In this document: positions 16,532 to 26,012 of the stretch, in pieces
Layout: each line of letters opens with the position of its first letter
How positions within the stretch are numbered: the first letter of the stretch is position 1
DNA from: Woeseiaceae bacterium
GTDB taxonomy: Bacteria > Pseudomonadota > Gammaproteobacteria > Steroidobacterales > Woeseiaceae
NCBI GenBank assembly: GCA_021773095.1
Contig: JAJFKR010000027.1
Location: 62,001 to 126,000, forward strand
Length of the DNA stretch: 64,000 nt
Reading direction: 5' to 3'
Made by a program: the position numbers and the translations under genes
The notes under the pieces: generated by a model
Seen by the model: the letters and a program-made list of their open reading frames with translations, nothing else
Database searches by the model: none
Told to the model about the DNA's origin: nothing

Positions 16532-17001
16532 CCCGATCCAAGTCCAGCGGTTTCTCTGAGGATGACCGCTTTTTCGATGAATTCCTTATGCCGGCCAATA
16601 CGTACGTCGGCCATCATCGCGTCCTTGATCGAGCGATCCTGACTGATCAGAAACGTCGCGCGGCGAACGCCAACACCGAAGGGCCCATCGACGCCATACA
16701 TCCTGATCGCGACTTTTTCGGGATCGCTCAATAGAATGAATGGCAGCTCATGTTCTTTTCGAAAGCGCTGGTGACTCGCTTCGTCCTGCGGGCTGACGCC
16801 GGCGACCTGCAAGCCGACAGACTGAATGTCGTTATGGATATCACGAATATTGCAGGCCTCTTTCGTGCAGCCGGGTGTGAAGTCGGCCGGATAAAAATAC
16901 AGGATGAGCGGGCCGTTCTGTAACAGGTCAGATAACGACGTCTCAATGCCTTCATGGTTGTTGAGCAAGAATTCAGGGGCCTTCGCTCCAGCTTCTAACA
17001 T
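16528..17001 (-). CDS. bcp: Thioredoxin-dependent peroxiredoxin, Bcp/PrxQ type
   Basis: This is a 157-residue AhpC/TSA-family protein with the PrxQ active site FTPGCTKEAC: the peroxidatic Cys and a resolving Cys five residues later. PrxQ enzymes reduce hydroperoxides using thioredoxin. It overlaps the upstream GNAT gene by 7 bp and overlaps the convergent yjbQ stop by 4 bp. Confidence 0.93.
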   Translation of the reverse strand: MLEAGAKAPEFLLNNHEGIETSLSDLLQNGPLILYFYPADFTPGCTKEACNIRDIHNDIQSVGLQVAGVSPQDEASHQRFRKEHELPFILLSDPEKVAIRMYGVDGPFGVGVRRATFLISQDRSIKDAMMADVRIGRHKEFIEKAVILRETAGLGSG

Positions 17002-17459
17002 TTCGATTCTCCGAAAATAGTTTCCATAACCAGATAGTTGGGGTTGATCATGCCCAACGCCTTGTATGTTTCTTGCGCTCGCTCGTTGTTGTGTTCAACG
17101 TACAGACGCAGTCCACACGCATCATTTTTCTGAGCGATGGCCTCCACGCGATGATACAGCGCAGAAAACACCCCGCTTCGGCGGTGGTCCGGGTGTACGT
17201 AAACGCTCTGAATCCACCAGAGCGAACCGTTGCGCCAGTCGCTCCACTCGTAGGTCACCATGATCTGGCCAACAACCTCGCCATTGGCTTCAGCGACCCA
17301 GTAACGACCCTTATCAGCGTCATTCAGCAGGGCCAGGACTCCGGGACCGATGATATTGGGGTCCAACGGGCGCCCCTCTGTTTCTTCGGCCATTAAGGAA
17401 TTGAAACTCGCGATTATTTTACTGTCTGCGGGCGTTGCATTTCTGATTTCGTATTTCAT
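16995..17459 (-). CDS. GNAT-family N-acetyltransferase
   Basis: This 154-residue GNAT protein has the acetyl-CoA-binding motif VHPDHRRSGVFSAL and a C-terminal VEHNNERAQETYKALGM segment. The substrate is unknown. I start at ATG 17459; a longer frame runs into tRNA-Arg and is not credible. It is directly downstream of tRNA-Arg and upstream of bcp in the same direction. Confidence 0.88.
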   Translation of the reverse strand: MKYEIRNATPADSKIIASFNSLMAEETEGRPLDPNIIGPGVLALLNDADKGRYWVAEANGEVVGQIMVTYEWSDWRNGSLWWIQSVYVHPDHRRSGVFSALYHRVEAIAQKNDACGLRLYVEHNNERAQETYKALGMINPNYLVMETIFGESKC

Positions 17460-17483
17460 TCTTTGCCAAGGACCGAACAAATA

Positions 17484-17560
17484 TGGCGCGCCCGGCAGGA
17501 TTCGAACCTGCGGCCTCAAGGTTAGGAACCGTGCGCTCTATCCAACTGAGCTACGGGCGC
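17484..17560 (-). tRNA. tRNA-Arg (anticodon CCU)
   Basis: This is a 77-nt cloverleaf with GCGCCCG/CGGGCGC acceptor arms, a GCTC/GAGC D-stem, anticodon loop TTCCTAA (CCU), T-stem GCAGG/CCTGC and encoded CCA. The anticodon stem CACGG/CCTTG has one C-U mismatch in the middle pair (29-41), which is unusual. Confidence 0.95.
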
Positions 17561-17622
17561 GGCGAGGGGATAGTAGCAAACTGATCAGGACTATGTGTTG
17601 ATACTAATGTCATAATAGCTGC

Positions 17623-18000
17623 ATGCAAGGCATCGTCATTCGTACGCTCATTTCCATGCTGGGATTGTTCATCGCGTCCAGGCTGATCCCGGGCGTGTGG
17701 ATTGACGGTATGGGCAATTTCATACTCGCGGCAGTGCTTCTGGGGCTGGTCAATGCCTTTGTTCGCCCACTGATGTTCTTTTTTACGCTGCCGCTCACCG
17801 TCGTCACATTGGGCTTGTTCTTATTCGTCGTGAATGCAGCGATGTTCGGCCTGGTTGCGGCAATGTTGGATAACTTTCAGGTTTCCGGATTCTGGTCCGC
17901 ACTTTTTGGTGCCGTCATAGTCAGTATTACCAGCACGGTTGCCTCGTGGTATATCGGGCCAGATGGCCGATTCGAGGTCTTTGTTGTAAGACGTCGTTAA
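17623..18000 (+). CDS. Phage-holin family (YvlD-like) membrane protein
   Basis: This 125-residue protein has four membrane helices and the conserved GLVNAFVRPLMFFFTLPLTVVTLGLF core of the 'phage holin family' (YvlD-like) proteins. These are chromosomal membrane proteins of unknown function, and nothing phage-related is nearby. No clear Shine-Dalgarno precedes the ATG. Confidence 0.85.
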   Translation: MQGIVIRTLISMLGLFIASRLIPGVWIDGMGNFILAAVLLGLVNAFVRPLMFFFTLPLTVVTLGLFLFVVNAAMFGLVAAMLDNFQVSGFWSALFGAVIVSITSTVASWYIGPDGRFEVFVVRRR

Positions 18001-18049
18001 CGCCGCGGAATTTCAAAATGTTCCAACTCATTCAGCCGGAGAAAATCCA

Positions 18050-19753
18050 TTGAAGACCCTGACTATTGCAGTATTGGTCGCGTTGAGCAGCTTGCAGATC
18101 GCCTGTAGCAAGAAGGAGCCAGCTGTTGACCCGGGAGCGGCAGCCATTGAAGCCGACGGCGGTAATCAGGCGGCGCTGCAAGCGTCACTGCAAATTGAGC
18201 CTGATTACATGCGGGAAATTATTAGAGAGATCTCGCAAGACAGCTATGAGGGTCGTGGCCCGGGCAGTCGGGGTGATGACAAGACGCGCAAATATCTGAT
18301 CGAGCGGTTAGTGGAGCTGGGCCTTACGCCTGGCGGTAAAGACGGTAGCTGGGAACAGCCGTTTGATCTTGTCGGCGTAAATGCGTCACAGCCGGATGAA
18401 TGGACGTTTTCGGGACGCGGATCTTCGATGACATTGAAGCAATGGGATCAATTTATTGTCAGCAGTGGTGTGCAGCAGGAGCGTGCCGGTTTCGAAAATG
18501 CCGAGCTGGTATTCGTTGGCTACGGGATTCAGGCACCGGAGTACAATTGGGATGACTTCAAGGGCGTTGATCTCACCGGCAAAGTGGTCGTCATTATGAA
18601 CAACGATCCGGATTGGGACCCCGAATTATTTGGCGGCGAAACTCGTCTCTGGTATGGCCGCTGGGACTACAAATATCTGAGCGCTGCGCGTCAGGGGGCC
18701 GTCGGCGCCATCATTATTCATACTCCACCGTCAGCAGGTTACCCCTTCCAGGTAGTACAAACGTCCTGGACAGGTGTGCAATTCGAATTACCAGCCGGTG
18801 ACGAGCCAAGGACCCAGGTGTCCGCGTGGGTGACCGAAGACACAGCGCGAGATTTGATCGCGATGGCAGGTATGGATCTGGATGCGTTACGCGAACAAGC
18901 CTACAACCGTGATTTCCAACCGGTGCCATTGGGAATTACGACCTCGATTAGTATGAGTGTTGATATTAATCGTGTGCAGTCCGGAAACGTACTTGGCCTG
19001 ATTCCGGGTAGTGATCCCGAGCTCAAGTCCGAAGTCGTCATTTACACCGCCCATCATGATCATCTGGGTATCGGCAAGCCCGATGAAAACGGTGATGCGA
19101 TTTATAACGGTGCATTCGATAACGCGACCGGCGTTGCTCAGACGCTGGCGATAGCAAAGGCGATCAAATCCCTGCCTGAGGCACCGCGGCGATCCGTTCT
19201 TGTCGCACTGGTCGGTGCCGAAGAGCAGGGTTTACTCGGTTCTGAGTATTACGCAGCGAATCCGACGTTCGCGCCCGGCAAGATCGCGGCAAACATCAAT
19301 TACGATGGAGGCAATGTCTGGGGACATACTCATGATGTGACTTACATCGGCCTTGGCAAGTCTTCGATTGATCAGATCGCCACCCTGATCGCCGAAGAGC
19401 AGGGACGTGTTGTGAAGCCCGATCAGTTTTCTGATAAGGGTTATTTCTATCGCTCGGACCAGTTCAGTTTTGCCAAAATCGGAGTACCGGCCATGTATCT
19501 CGATACCGGTACCGATTTCGTCGACCGTCCAGCTGAGTGGGGACGGCAGCAACAGGATCATTACACCGAGGTGAACTACCACCAGCCGTCGGATGAATAC
19601 GATCCAGGATGGAATCTTGATGGCATGGTTGATGATGCAACACTGGGTTACTGGACGGGTCTTGCGATCGCGAATGCAGATCAGATGCCAACCTGGAATG
19701 CTGGTGACGAATTTGAGGCCGCTCGCCTCAAATCGCTAACGCCCGTCGAATAA
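18050..19753 (+). CDS. Secreted M28-family metallopeptidase
   Basis: This 567-residue protein starts at TTG 18050 behind CGGAGA. A signal peptide ends at a possible lipobox (SLQIAC). A PA-like insert (about 140-230) precedes the M28 peptidase domain with zinc ligands in YTAHHDHLG, NGAFDNATG, GAEEQGLLGS, NINYDGG and NYHQPSDEY. M28 enzymes are typically aminopeptidases or dipeptide-releasing exopeptidases. It is followed 9 bp later by a DUF885 peptidase, suggesting joint peptide scavenging. Confidence 0.92.
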   Translation: MKTLTIAVLVALSSLQIACSKKEPAVDPGAAAIEADGGNQAALQASLQIEPDYMREIIREISQDSYEGRGPGSRGDDKTRKYLIERLVELGLTPGGKDGSWEQPFDLVGVNASQPDEWTFSGRGSSMTLKQWDQFIVSSGVQQERAGFENAELVFVGYGIQAPEYNWDDFKGVDLTGKVVVIMNNDPDWDPELFGGETRLWYGRWDYKYLSAARQGAVGAIIIHTPPSAGYPFQVVQTSWTGVQFELPAGDEPRTQVSAWVTEDTARDLIAMAGMDLDALREQAYNRDFQPVPLGITTSISMSVDINRVQSGNVLGLIPGSDPELKSEVVIYTAHHDHLGIGKPDENGDAIYNGAFDNATGVAQTLAIAKAIKSLPEAPRRSVLVALVGAEEQGLLGSEYYAANPTFAPGKIAANINYDGGNVWGHTHDVTYIGLGKSSIDQIATLIAEEQGRVVKPDQFSDKGYFYRSDQFSFAKIGVPAMYLDTGTDFVDRPAEWGRQQQDHYTEVNYHQPSDEYDPGWNLDGMVDDATLGYWTGLAIANADQMPTWNAGDEFEAARLKSLTPVE

Positions 19754-19762
19754 GGGTAGTTC

Positions 19763-21538
19763 ATGAATCGATACCGGACTGTGTCCCTCTTGCTTATCAT
19801 GGCTATCGCTTTCGTGGCGAGCGATTCGAATGCCGAGCTATCGACGGCCGAGCAGCAACTCAACCAAATAATCGCAGAACACTGGAAATACACACTTCGC
19901 GAAGACCCAACCGGAGCGACGTCGGTCGGAGTCAACGATTTTAATGACCGAATGCCCGCGACCACGCACGCGGATCATCTCAGGCGCATGGCAGCGGAGC
20001 AGGCATTCCTGCATCGCACGCGGGACATTGATGGCGAGGCCTTAAGCGTTCCAGGTCGCACCAACCTTGAGCTGTTCCAGTGGATTCTTGAGGACTCAAT
20101 TGGTGACTACGAGCTGAATCTTTCGAGGATTCCGTTCAATACGTTTTCCGGGTTTTTCATGAACGCACTGACCGCAAGTAGCAGTGTGGCAATGACGAGT
20201 GTTAAAGACTACGAGGATTACATCGCGCGACTGTCAGACATCCCTCGCTATTTTACTGAGAACATCGACAATATGCGGGTCGGTATGGAAAGTGACTTTG
20301 TCCTGCCACAAATTGTCATTGATGGCGTATTGCCGACTATCCAGGCACAGGTAAAAGACCGTCCTGAAGACAGTGGTTTTTTTGATCCGTTCGGCGCTAT
20401 GAACGACCGTGTTTCCAAAGCGGATCAAAATCGTTTGCGCGATCAGGGCCGGACGGTTATTCGCGATGAAGTATTGCCGGCGTTTAACAATCTGGCAGGC
20501 TTTCTTCGCGACGAGTACCGCGCGAGTGATACGGTGGGCGCAGAAGCCCTCACAGAGGGAAAGGAATACTACGCGTTCAATATCCGACGATACACAACGC
20601 TGACAGATGCTACTGCGAACGAGATTCATCAGGTTGGTCTCGCCGAAGTGAAGCGGATTCGCGAGGACATGGATGCCATTATCGAAGAGCTGGAATTCGA
20701 TGCTGACTTCGCAGCGTTTGGCAAGTTCTTGCGGACCGACCCACAGTTCTACGCATCCAGCAAAGTACAACTTCTCAAAGAAGCCGCTTATATCGCCAAG
20801 CGCATCGACTACGTGATGCCGGGGTACTTTGGAAAGTTGCCGCGGCAATCGTACGGCATCGTGCCGGTACCGGACGAGATAGCGCCCAACTACACGACCG
20901 GTGCCTACCACGGTACACCACCGGGCGCGCGCCACGGCGGTGCATTCTGGATTAACACCTACGCACTTGATCAACGTCCGTTGTATGAATTGCCGGCTCT
21001 GACCTTGCACGAAGCTGTCCCGGGCCACCACCATCAGAATGCGCTTTCCGCGGACCTCGTAGACGTTCCGGAATTTCGCCGCAATCTCTATTTTAGTGCG
21101 TTCGGTGAGGGGTGGGCATTGTATTCTGAGAAGCTTGGCGTAGAGATGGGGATTTATCAGACACCCTACGAACACTTCGGCCGGCTAAGCTACGAAATGT
21201 GGCGTGCCTGTCGACTGGTGGTGGATACCGGATTGCATTCACAAGGCTGGACGCGTCAACAAGCGATGGATTATTTCTTCGACAATACATCGCTGTCCGA
21301 GGGCAATATTCGTGCGGAAGTTGATCGCTACATTTCCTGGCCCGGTCAGGCGCTGGCTTACAAACTCGGCGAACTCAAGATATGGGAGTTGCGCCGCATC
21401 GCAGAACACGATCTAGGTGATGATTTCGACTTGCGAGAGTTCCATGACGTGGTGCTTGGCAACGGTGCAGTGCCATTGGCCATGCTTGAAGACATTGTTT
21501 TGCGGTGGATGAATACGAAACTGGCCGAGGGCCCTTAA
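19763..21538 (+). CDS. DUF885-family secreted metallopeptidase
   Basis: This 591-residue protein has an N-terminal signal peptide (cut after about DSNA, residue 24) and a full DUF885 domain. The zinc motif is LHEAVPGHHHQ, and FGEGWALYSEKLG carries the following acidic ligand. DUF885 proteins are gluzincin-like and presumably act on peptides. It forms a two-gene unit with the M28 enzyme and overlaps the convergent diguanylate cyclase by 4 bp. Confidence 0.9.
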   Translation: MNRYRTVSLLLIMAIAFVASDSNAELSTAEQQLNQIIAEHWKYTLREDPTGATSVGVNDFNDRMPATTHADHLRRMAAEQAFLHRTRDIDGEALSVPGRTNLELFQWILEDSIGDYELNLSRIPFNTFSGFFMNALTASSSVAMTSVKDYEDYIARLSDIPRYFTENIDNMRVGMESDFVLPQIVIDGVLPTIQAQVKDRPEDSGFFDPFGAMNDRVSKADQNRLRDQGRTVIRDEVLPAFNNLAGFLRDEYRASDTVGAEALTEGKEYYAFNIRRYTTLTDATANEIHQVGLAEVKRIREDMDAIIEELEFDADFAAFGKFLRTDPQFYASSKVQLLKEAAYIAKRIDYVMPGYFGKLPRQSYGIVPVPDEIAPNYTTGAYHGTPPGARHGGAFWINTYALDQRPLYELPALTLHEAVPGHHHQNALSADLVDVPEFRRNLYFSAFGEGWALYSEKLGVEMGIYQTPYEHFGRLSYEMWRACRLVVDTGLHSQGWTRQQAMDYFFDNTSLSEGNIRAEVDRYISWPGQALAYKLGELKIWELRRIAEHDLGDDFDLREFHDVVLGNGAVPLAMLEDIVLRWMNTKLAEGP

Positions 21539-22578
21539 ACCGCATGTTTCGTAGAATTGCGGCCGTCGCGTTTCGCGCCGTAAAGAGCCTCATCCGCACG
21601 ATGCAACCAGTCATTTGCGGATTCCTTCTCTTTTAGTTCAGCAACACCTACCGACACGGTGACCGATCGGTCTGCTATCAATTCGTTTGCTTCAACCAGG
21701 GTTCTGAGCTGTTCGGCAAGGTGTGTTGCCCGAGCAATGTTCTGGCCTTCCAGGATCACGACAAATTCATCGCCGCCAATGCGGTACAGACTGTCGGTCA
21801 CGCGAATTCGTAAATTGACGATCTCCGTTATTCGCTTCAAAATCTGGTCACCGACCACGTGCCCGTGATTATCATTCACCTTCTTCAAGTGGTCCAGATC
21901 CAGCAACAGCATCGATGCTGTTGTACCGGTCCGTTGAAAACCGTTCACAACGTCATTGATCTTGTTGTCGAGATGACGACGATTACCGGCACCGGTCAAC
22001 GGGTCAATGGTCGCGAGTTGAATCAGTTTTTCGCGTTGCCGGCTGGTAATCAGGGTGAATGCGAACGCGAAAGAACTCATTATGACAATAGTAACGAGTA
22101 CGGTTAGCGTTGACTGTGAGTCAACGTCGTTGATCAGGCTGGGAAGCAACGCCGCGACAGTGACGAGCGCCAATGCGATGGCCTCAACAGGTCGGACGAG
22201 ATAGAAAACCGAAACCAGTACCGGGTATGCCCAGTACACCTGATGCGGCCCGGTAATATATACGGTCGAAATAACACCCGCGATACAAATACAGGAGATA
22301 GCGATGCTTGCGAATCGGATGCGCCGGGTACGGTACACATAAATGCCAAGACCCACAAAGCCAACGACAATCACTGCATCGATGATCGCTGCGAGCCACT
22401 CGCCTTGCAGGTATCGCAGAACGATAAACGGCAACACGCCAAGCGCCCCGACAGCACTGAGTATCAGTGGCAGACAGCTTTCGACCGTATTCCGTCTTGA
22501 ATCAGAATTGATGACGTAACGCCAGGCATCCAGCCCGGAGTGTAAATCCTTCACTTGATCTTCCCTCGACGAACGCAT
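21535..22578 (-). CDS. Membrane-bound GGDEF diguanylate cyclase
   Basis: This 347-residue protein has six predicted TM helices (about 35-180), a short linker and a GGDEF domain with DPLTGAGNRRHLD, LLDLDHLKKVNDNHGH, an I-site RVTD and active-site RIGGDEF. It should make c-di-GMP in response to a membrane or extracellular cue. The 5' region has a run of eight G (22593-22600) 14 nt before the ATG and no standard Shine-Dalgarno. Confidence 0.92.
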   Translation of the reverse strand: MRSSREDQVKDLHSGLDAWRYVINSDSRRNTVESCLPLILSAVGALGVLPFIVLRYLQGEWLAAIIDAVIVVGFVGLGIYVYRTRRIRFASIAISCICIAGVISTVYITGPHQVYWAYPVLVSVFYLVRPVEAIALALVTVAALLPSLINDVDSQSTLTVLVTIVIMSSFAFAFTLITSRQREKLIQLATIDPLTGAGNRRHLDNKINDVVNGFQRTGTTASMLLLDLDHLKKVNDNHGHVVGDQILKRITEIVNLRIRVTDSLYRIGGDEFVVILEGQNIARATHLAEQLRTLVEANELIADRSVTVSVGVAELKEKESANDWLHRADEALYGAKRDGRNSTKHAV

Positions 22579-22592
22579 CGTTGCGGCCGTCG

Positions 22593-22600
22593 CCCCCCCC
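22593..22600 (-). repeat. Poly-G(8) tract before diguanylate cyclase start
   Basis: Eight consecutive C on the plus strand (G on the coding strand) end 14 nt before the ATG at 22578. Such tracts can slip in length. Here the tract is outside the coding frame, so any effect would be on translation initiation. Confidence 0.6.
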
Positions 22601-22751
22601 GAATGAGCAGAGAAACTGCCTGATTACGACCGTGCTGTCAAAATCTTCAAAAAAATTGTTCAGTAGCTCAATGAATTGCGGCTGATAGCCCCTTAATTCG
22701 AAGCTCCGGCCATGGACAGATTGGTCGAAGACGGGACGATGACGAGCTGGA

Positions 22752-24650
22752 TCAAGAGCGCTTGAAGCGGCCGAAAAATCCACTCTTGGATACTTCATCA
22801 TCGTCATCGTCATCGATAACCGGTGGAGTGATGTTGAGGGCTTTTTGCGTTTGCGTCATTGAGATGTTGATCTGGTCCTCAATGGAGTCCGGTGCCGAGA
22901 ATGGTATCGGTTCCGGACTGATTTCAGGCTGTGGCTCCGGGTCACAGGTCGAAGGACTCAAATCAGCGTTCAGTGCCCGAACAGTTTTCAAACGTTGTGA
23001 TGCCGACAAGTCCATGCCAGCGTCATCGAATTTCTTCGGAGCTTCGAGGGTTACTTCAAAATCCTGGGAGGTGCTCCCGGTAGCAACGGGTTGCTCCGTT
23101 GCGACGGCCGCGTCGAGTTCGTCATTCGCGGGATCCTGAGAAGGTGGATTTGCAAGAATTTGTGCGGCGACAAAGTTGATCTCATCGCCAAACAGGGTTT
23201 CTGCCATCTTGTCATCGACGTCTTCGATAGACTTGGCTTTGGCCAGGTCCGCGGCGATCTTTTCGATCTCTGCATCGGCTTGCCTATTCTGCCTTGGTGC
23301 CAAATTGAGGGCCGGTGCATCCGTATCTGTCGCTGCAGCGGGTACGTCTTCAGTTTCGGGTGCGCTTATCTCTCCGGGTTCATCGATCAGCTTGCTCTCG
23401 ATCCGTTGACTGATAGCGTGGTCGAGCGTTATCTCGGGAATCAATTCGGGTACTTCAGGTTCTGGCTCAGGCAATGGCTCGGCATCGTCGGTAACGAGGT
23501 TCGGGTCGTCACTTTGAGCGAATGCCATCGCTTGCTCAAGGGCGTCAAGATCAGGCTTTAGCTCGGCCATTGTCGGATCGCGGTCCCACTCGGGAACGTC
23601 ATCACCGTCTGACTCGGCGAATTTCGGCGCCAGAATGGCGAGATTCGGCAGCGTATCCTGAATAAGCTCGGGTATTTCCGCCTCGACCGGGGGAGTTTCT
23701 GCCGTGTCATCGCAGGGTTCCGCGAACACTATTGAGGGGACTTCATCAGCGAGCTCGGGCGCGGCTTGTGCTGCGGGTGTGGCGGATTCGACGACCGGTG
23801 CTGTAGTCGGTGGCGGCGCGATGTCAAATTCTATGGCGCTTAATCCGAACTCATTCTCGGCGACCCTGGCCAGCAAAGACGTCGGAACCTGATCCAGGTC
23901 TTGATCTGTGGCGGCGGTCATGGCGGATTCCACCAGGTTATTGACGATACGTGGAATGCCCTTGCTGAGGTGATGCAGCAATGCGGCTGCATTCGCTTCG
24001 AAGACCTGCTCGAACTCACGACCAGCCAGCCGGAAACAGTGTCTGAGGTAGCCGCGTACTTCAGCCACCGGCAGTCCAACTGTCGTCAGCCGTTGTCGAA
24101 CCCGTTGCTGAACGCGTGCCAGTGGCACTTCTCGGAGCATAGGGTCCAGCGTCTCATCGCCCATCAGCACAAGGCCGGTGCCTTCAGACTCACCGGCGTC
24201 GGCTGCAGTCAAGGCTTCGACCTCGGCCAGCGTATCGACGCCCAGACGAACGCAGTCTTCGATCGCGATAATCACGCGTGTGTCGTTTGCCGCCAGTTCT
24301 TTAAGATTGCGTCGAAAGAGGGCGAATTTTTGAATAGTGCCTTTCGGTTTTTCCTGCACGCCAAGTTCATCAAGCAACAATTCGAGCACGTCGTCGCTAC
24401 CCAGTCGCATGCGCGCGACGACAACCGTTTTCCAGTTCCCATCGAGCGATTCGAGCGCACGATTGACGAGGGTCGTTTTGCCTGAGCCTACGGGGCCTGT
24501 GACCGTTACAATGGAGTCGTTACTATTTAGCGCCTTCTTGATTCCCGCCATCGTCGTGGCGAATTGCGGCCCGACAAAAACATCGGTGCCGATCGCGTTG
24601 GCACGAAACGGTCGTTTCTTGAGTCCAAAGTGTTTCTCGTACATAACCAT
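22752..24650 (-). CDS. ExeA/MshM-like AAA+ ATPase with long acidic tail
   Basis: This protein is about 632 residues long. The first 270 residues are an ExeA-type AAA ATPase (MYEKHFGLKKRPF, Walker A GPVGSGKTT, VIIAIEDC as Walker B, and GIPRIVNNL sensor region). ExeA proteins help assemble secretins or pili across peptidoglycan. The remaining 350 residues are acidic, Pro-rich and low in complexity, with DDDDDDE near the end and a final GFFGRFKRS. The usual TM helix and peptidoglycan-binding domain are absent. The start is uncertain: ATGs at 24689, 24650 and 24644 are possible; family starts favour the last two. Confidence 0.85.
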   Translation of the reverse strand: MVMYEKHFGLKKRPFRANAIGTDVFVGPQFATTMAGIKKALNSNDSIVTVTGPVGSGKTTLVNRALESLDGNWKTVVVARMRLGSDDVLELLLDELGVQEKPKGTIQKFALFRRNLKELAANDTRVIIAIEDCVRLGVDTLAEVEALTAADAGESEGTGLVLMGDETLDPMLREVPLARVQQRVRQRLTTVGLPVAEVRGYLRHCFRLAGREFEQVFEANAAALLHHLSKGIPRIVNNLVESAMTAATDQDLDQVPTSLLARVAENEFGLSAIEFDIAPPPTTAPVVESATPAAQAAPELADEVPSIVFAEPCDDTAETPPVEAEIPELIQDTLPNLAILAPKFAESDGDDVPEWDRDPTMAELKPDLDALEQAMAFAQSDDPNLVTDDAEPLPEPEPEVPELIPEITLDHAISQRIESKLIDEPGEISAPETEDVPAAATDTDAPALNLAPRQNRQADAEIEKIAADLAKAKSIEDVDDKMAETLFGDEINFVAAQILANPPSQDPANDELDAAVATEQPVATGSTSQDFEVTLEAPKKFDDAGMDLSASQRLKTVRALNADLSPSTCDPEPQPEISPEPIPFSAPDSIEDQINISMTQTQKALNITPPVIDDDDDDEVSKSGFFGRFKRS

Positions 24651-24885
24651 CCGATCAGCTGTAATGAGGCCGAATTCTGAAAGGGCCATTCCGAACGGCC
24701 AGTTTGGGTTGAATGGGCCTGAATTTCAGGGAGTTATGTCACAAAAATTGGCCATGAATGGCGTTAATGAGCCAATTCTGGTTTTTTTGTCGTGATTACA
24801 GGAAATGACTGAATTTGCTGTCGAAAAGGCTCAGAATATGCGCTCACCAGAACCGACAAAACTTTAAGCACAGGGAAAAGCAGGA

Positions 24886-26010
24886 ATGCTGAGGAAAATT
24901 GTTCGAATCCTGATCGGATCGCTCATTTTGGCGTTTGCGGTCGGTGTCACGCTCGTTTTGACCAACATGAAGTCAACACCGCCGAAAAAAGAGCGGGCAG
25001 AGCTCGATCCGCTGGTCGAAGTGATCGTTCTTGAAAACATGACGGCCAGTTTTGAGATCCACAGCCAGGGAACGGTACGCCCGAAGACCGAAACGATTCT
25101 TAGTGCTGAAGTATCCGGAACGATAGTGAGCATTTCACCGAAATTCGTCGCCGGGGGTATTTTCAAGTCCGGTGAGATGTTGATGCGAATCGACCCCACT
25201 AATTATGAGGTCGCGCTGGAACAAGCCGATGCTCTGGTGTCACAACGCACTATCGAATACGAAGGTGCACGAAAATTGCGAAGTCAGGGGTATCGGGCAG
25301 AATCGGAACTGGCATCCGCGACGGCGGTGCTTGCTGCTGCAAAGGCGGGGCGTGTCAGGGCGCAACGAAATCTCGAACGAACGTCGATACGTTTGCCGTA
25401 CGAAGGAATGGTTCGTGCCAAGGAAACCGACCTGGGGCAATTCGTTAGTACGGGAACCCGGCTCGGAGTCGTGTTCGCAACCGATTATGCTGAGATTCGA
25501 TTGCCGCTCACCGATATGGATCTCGCCTACGTTGATTTGCCGGACGCAGCGAAAATTACTGACTCTGGCATATCGAAAGGCCCGCCGGTATTGCTATCGG
25601 CGACGCGCAAGGGGCGGCAGGTCGAGTGGGCGGCGAATATCGTGCGCACCGAAGGTGTTGTCGACGAGAAAAGTCGAGTGACCTACGCAGTGGCAAGAGT
25701 AACGGATCCGTACCAACTGCATGCAGACGGTATTTCATTGCCGGTTGGTACCTTTGTCACCGCAGCGATACAGGGCGCTCTGGCCGAAAATATCGTTCGA
25801 GTGCCGCGCGGCGTTGTGAGGGGTACGGATGAATTACTGTTCGTCAATGCCGATAACGAACTGGTCATTCGGAATGTCGACATTGTTCGTTCCGACCGTG
25901 ACTACGTTTACATATCCGCCGGCGCCGAGCCCGGTGAGAAAGTAGTGAGCACCGTCCTCGAATCGGCAATCGATGGACTGAAGGTTCGAATCAACGGAGC
26001 GAATGACTGA
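24886..26010 (+). CDS. RND efflux periplasmic adaptor (membrane fusion protein)
   Basis: This 374-residue HlyD/AcrA-family adaptor has an N-terminal TM anchor (about 6-26), a lipoyl-like beta segment (TILSAEVSGTIVSI, FVAGGIFKSGEMLMRID), a helical hairpin (about 105-150) and a beta-barrel. It connects the RND pump (next gene, 2 bp later) to an outer-membrane channel; no TolC-type gene is in the window. Confidence 0.92.
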   Translation: MLRKIVRILIGSLILAFAVGVTLVLTNMKSTPPKKERAELDPLVEVIVLENMTASFEIHSQGTVRPKTETILSAEVSGTIVSISPKFVAGGIFKSGEMLMRIDPTNYEVALEQADALVSQRTIEYEGARKLRSQGYRAESELASATAVLAAAKAGRVRAQRNLERTSIRLPYEGMVRAKETDLGQFVSTGTRLGVVFATDYAEIRLPLTDMDLAYVDLPDAAKITDSGISKGPPVLLSATRKGRQVEWAANIVRTEGVVDEKSRVTYAVARVTDPYQLHADGISLPVGTFVTAAIQGALAENIVRVPRGVVRGTDELLFVNADNELVIRNVDIVRSDRDYVYISAGAEPGEKVVSTVLESAIDGLKVRINGAND

Positions 26011-26012
26011 TC

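Noticed and set aside
17623-18000. Prophage remnant (holin)
   Set aside because: The 'phage holin family' name is historical. The gene stands alone among chromosomal genes with no other phage function.
20234-21175. 313-codon open frame antisense to the DUF885 gene
   Set aside because: It lies entirely inside a well-supported gene on the other strand and the translated product shows no family or signal; long antisense frames are common over this codon usage.
22601-22751. Coding sequence fused to the diguanylate cyclase through the poly-G tract
   Set aside because: The upstream frame is open and protein-like for about 50 codons but has no start codon after the ExeA-like stop, so a contingency fusion is not supported.
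24746-24788. Terminator made of AATTGGC...GCCAATT and a T run
   Set aside because: The stem is only 7 bp with an 18-nt loop, lies between divergent promoters with nothing to terminate, and is 4 nt from the T run.
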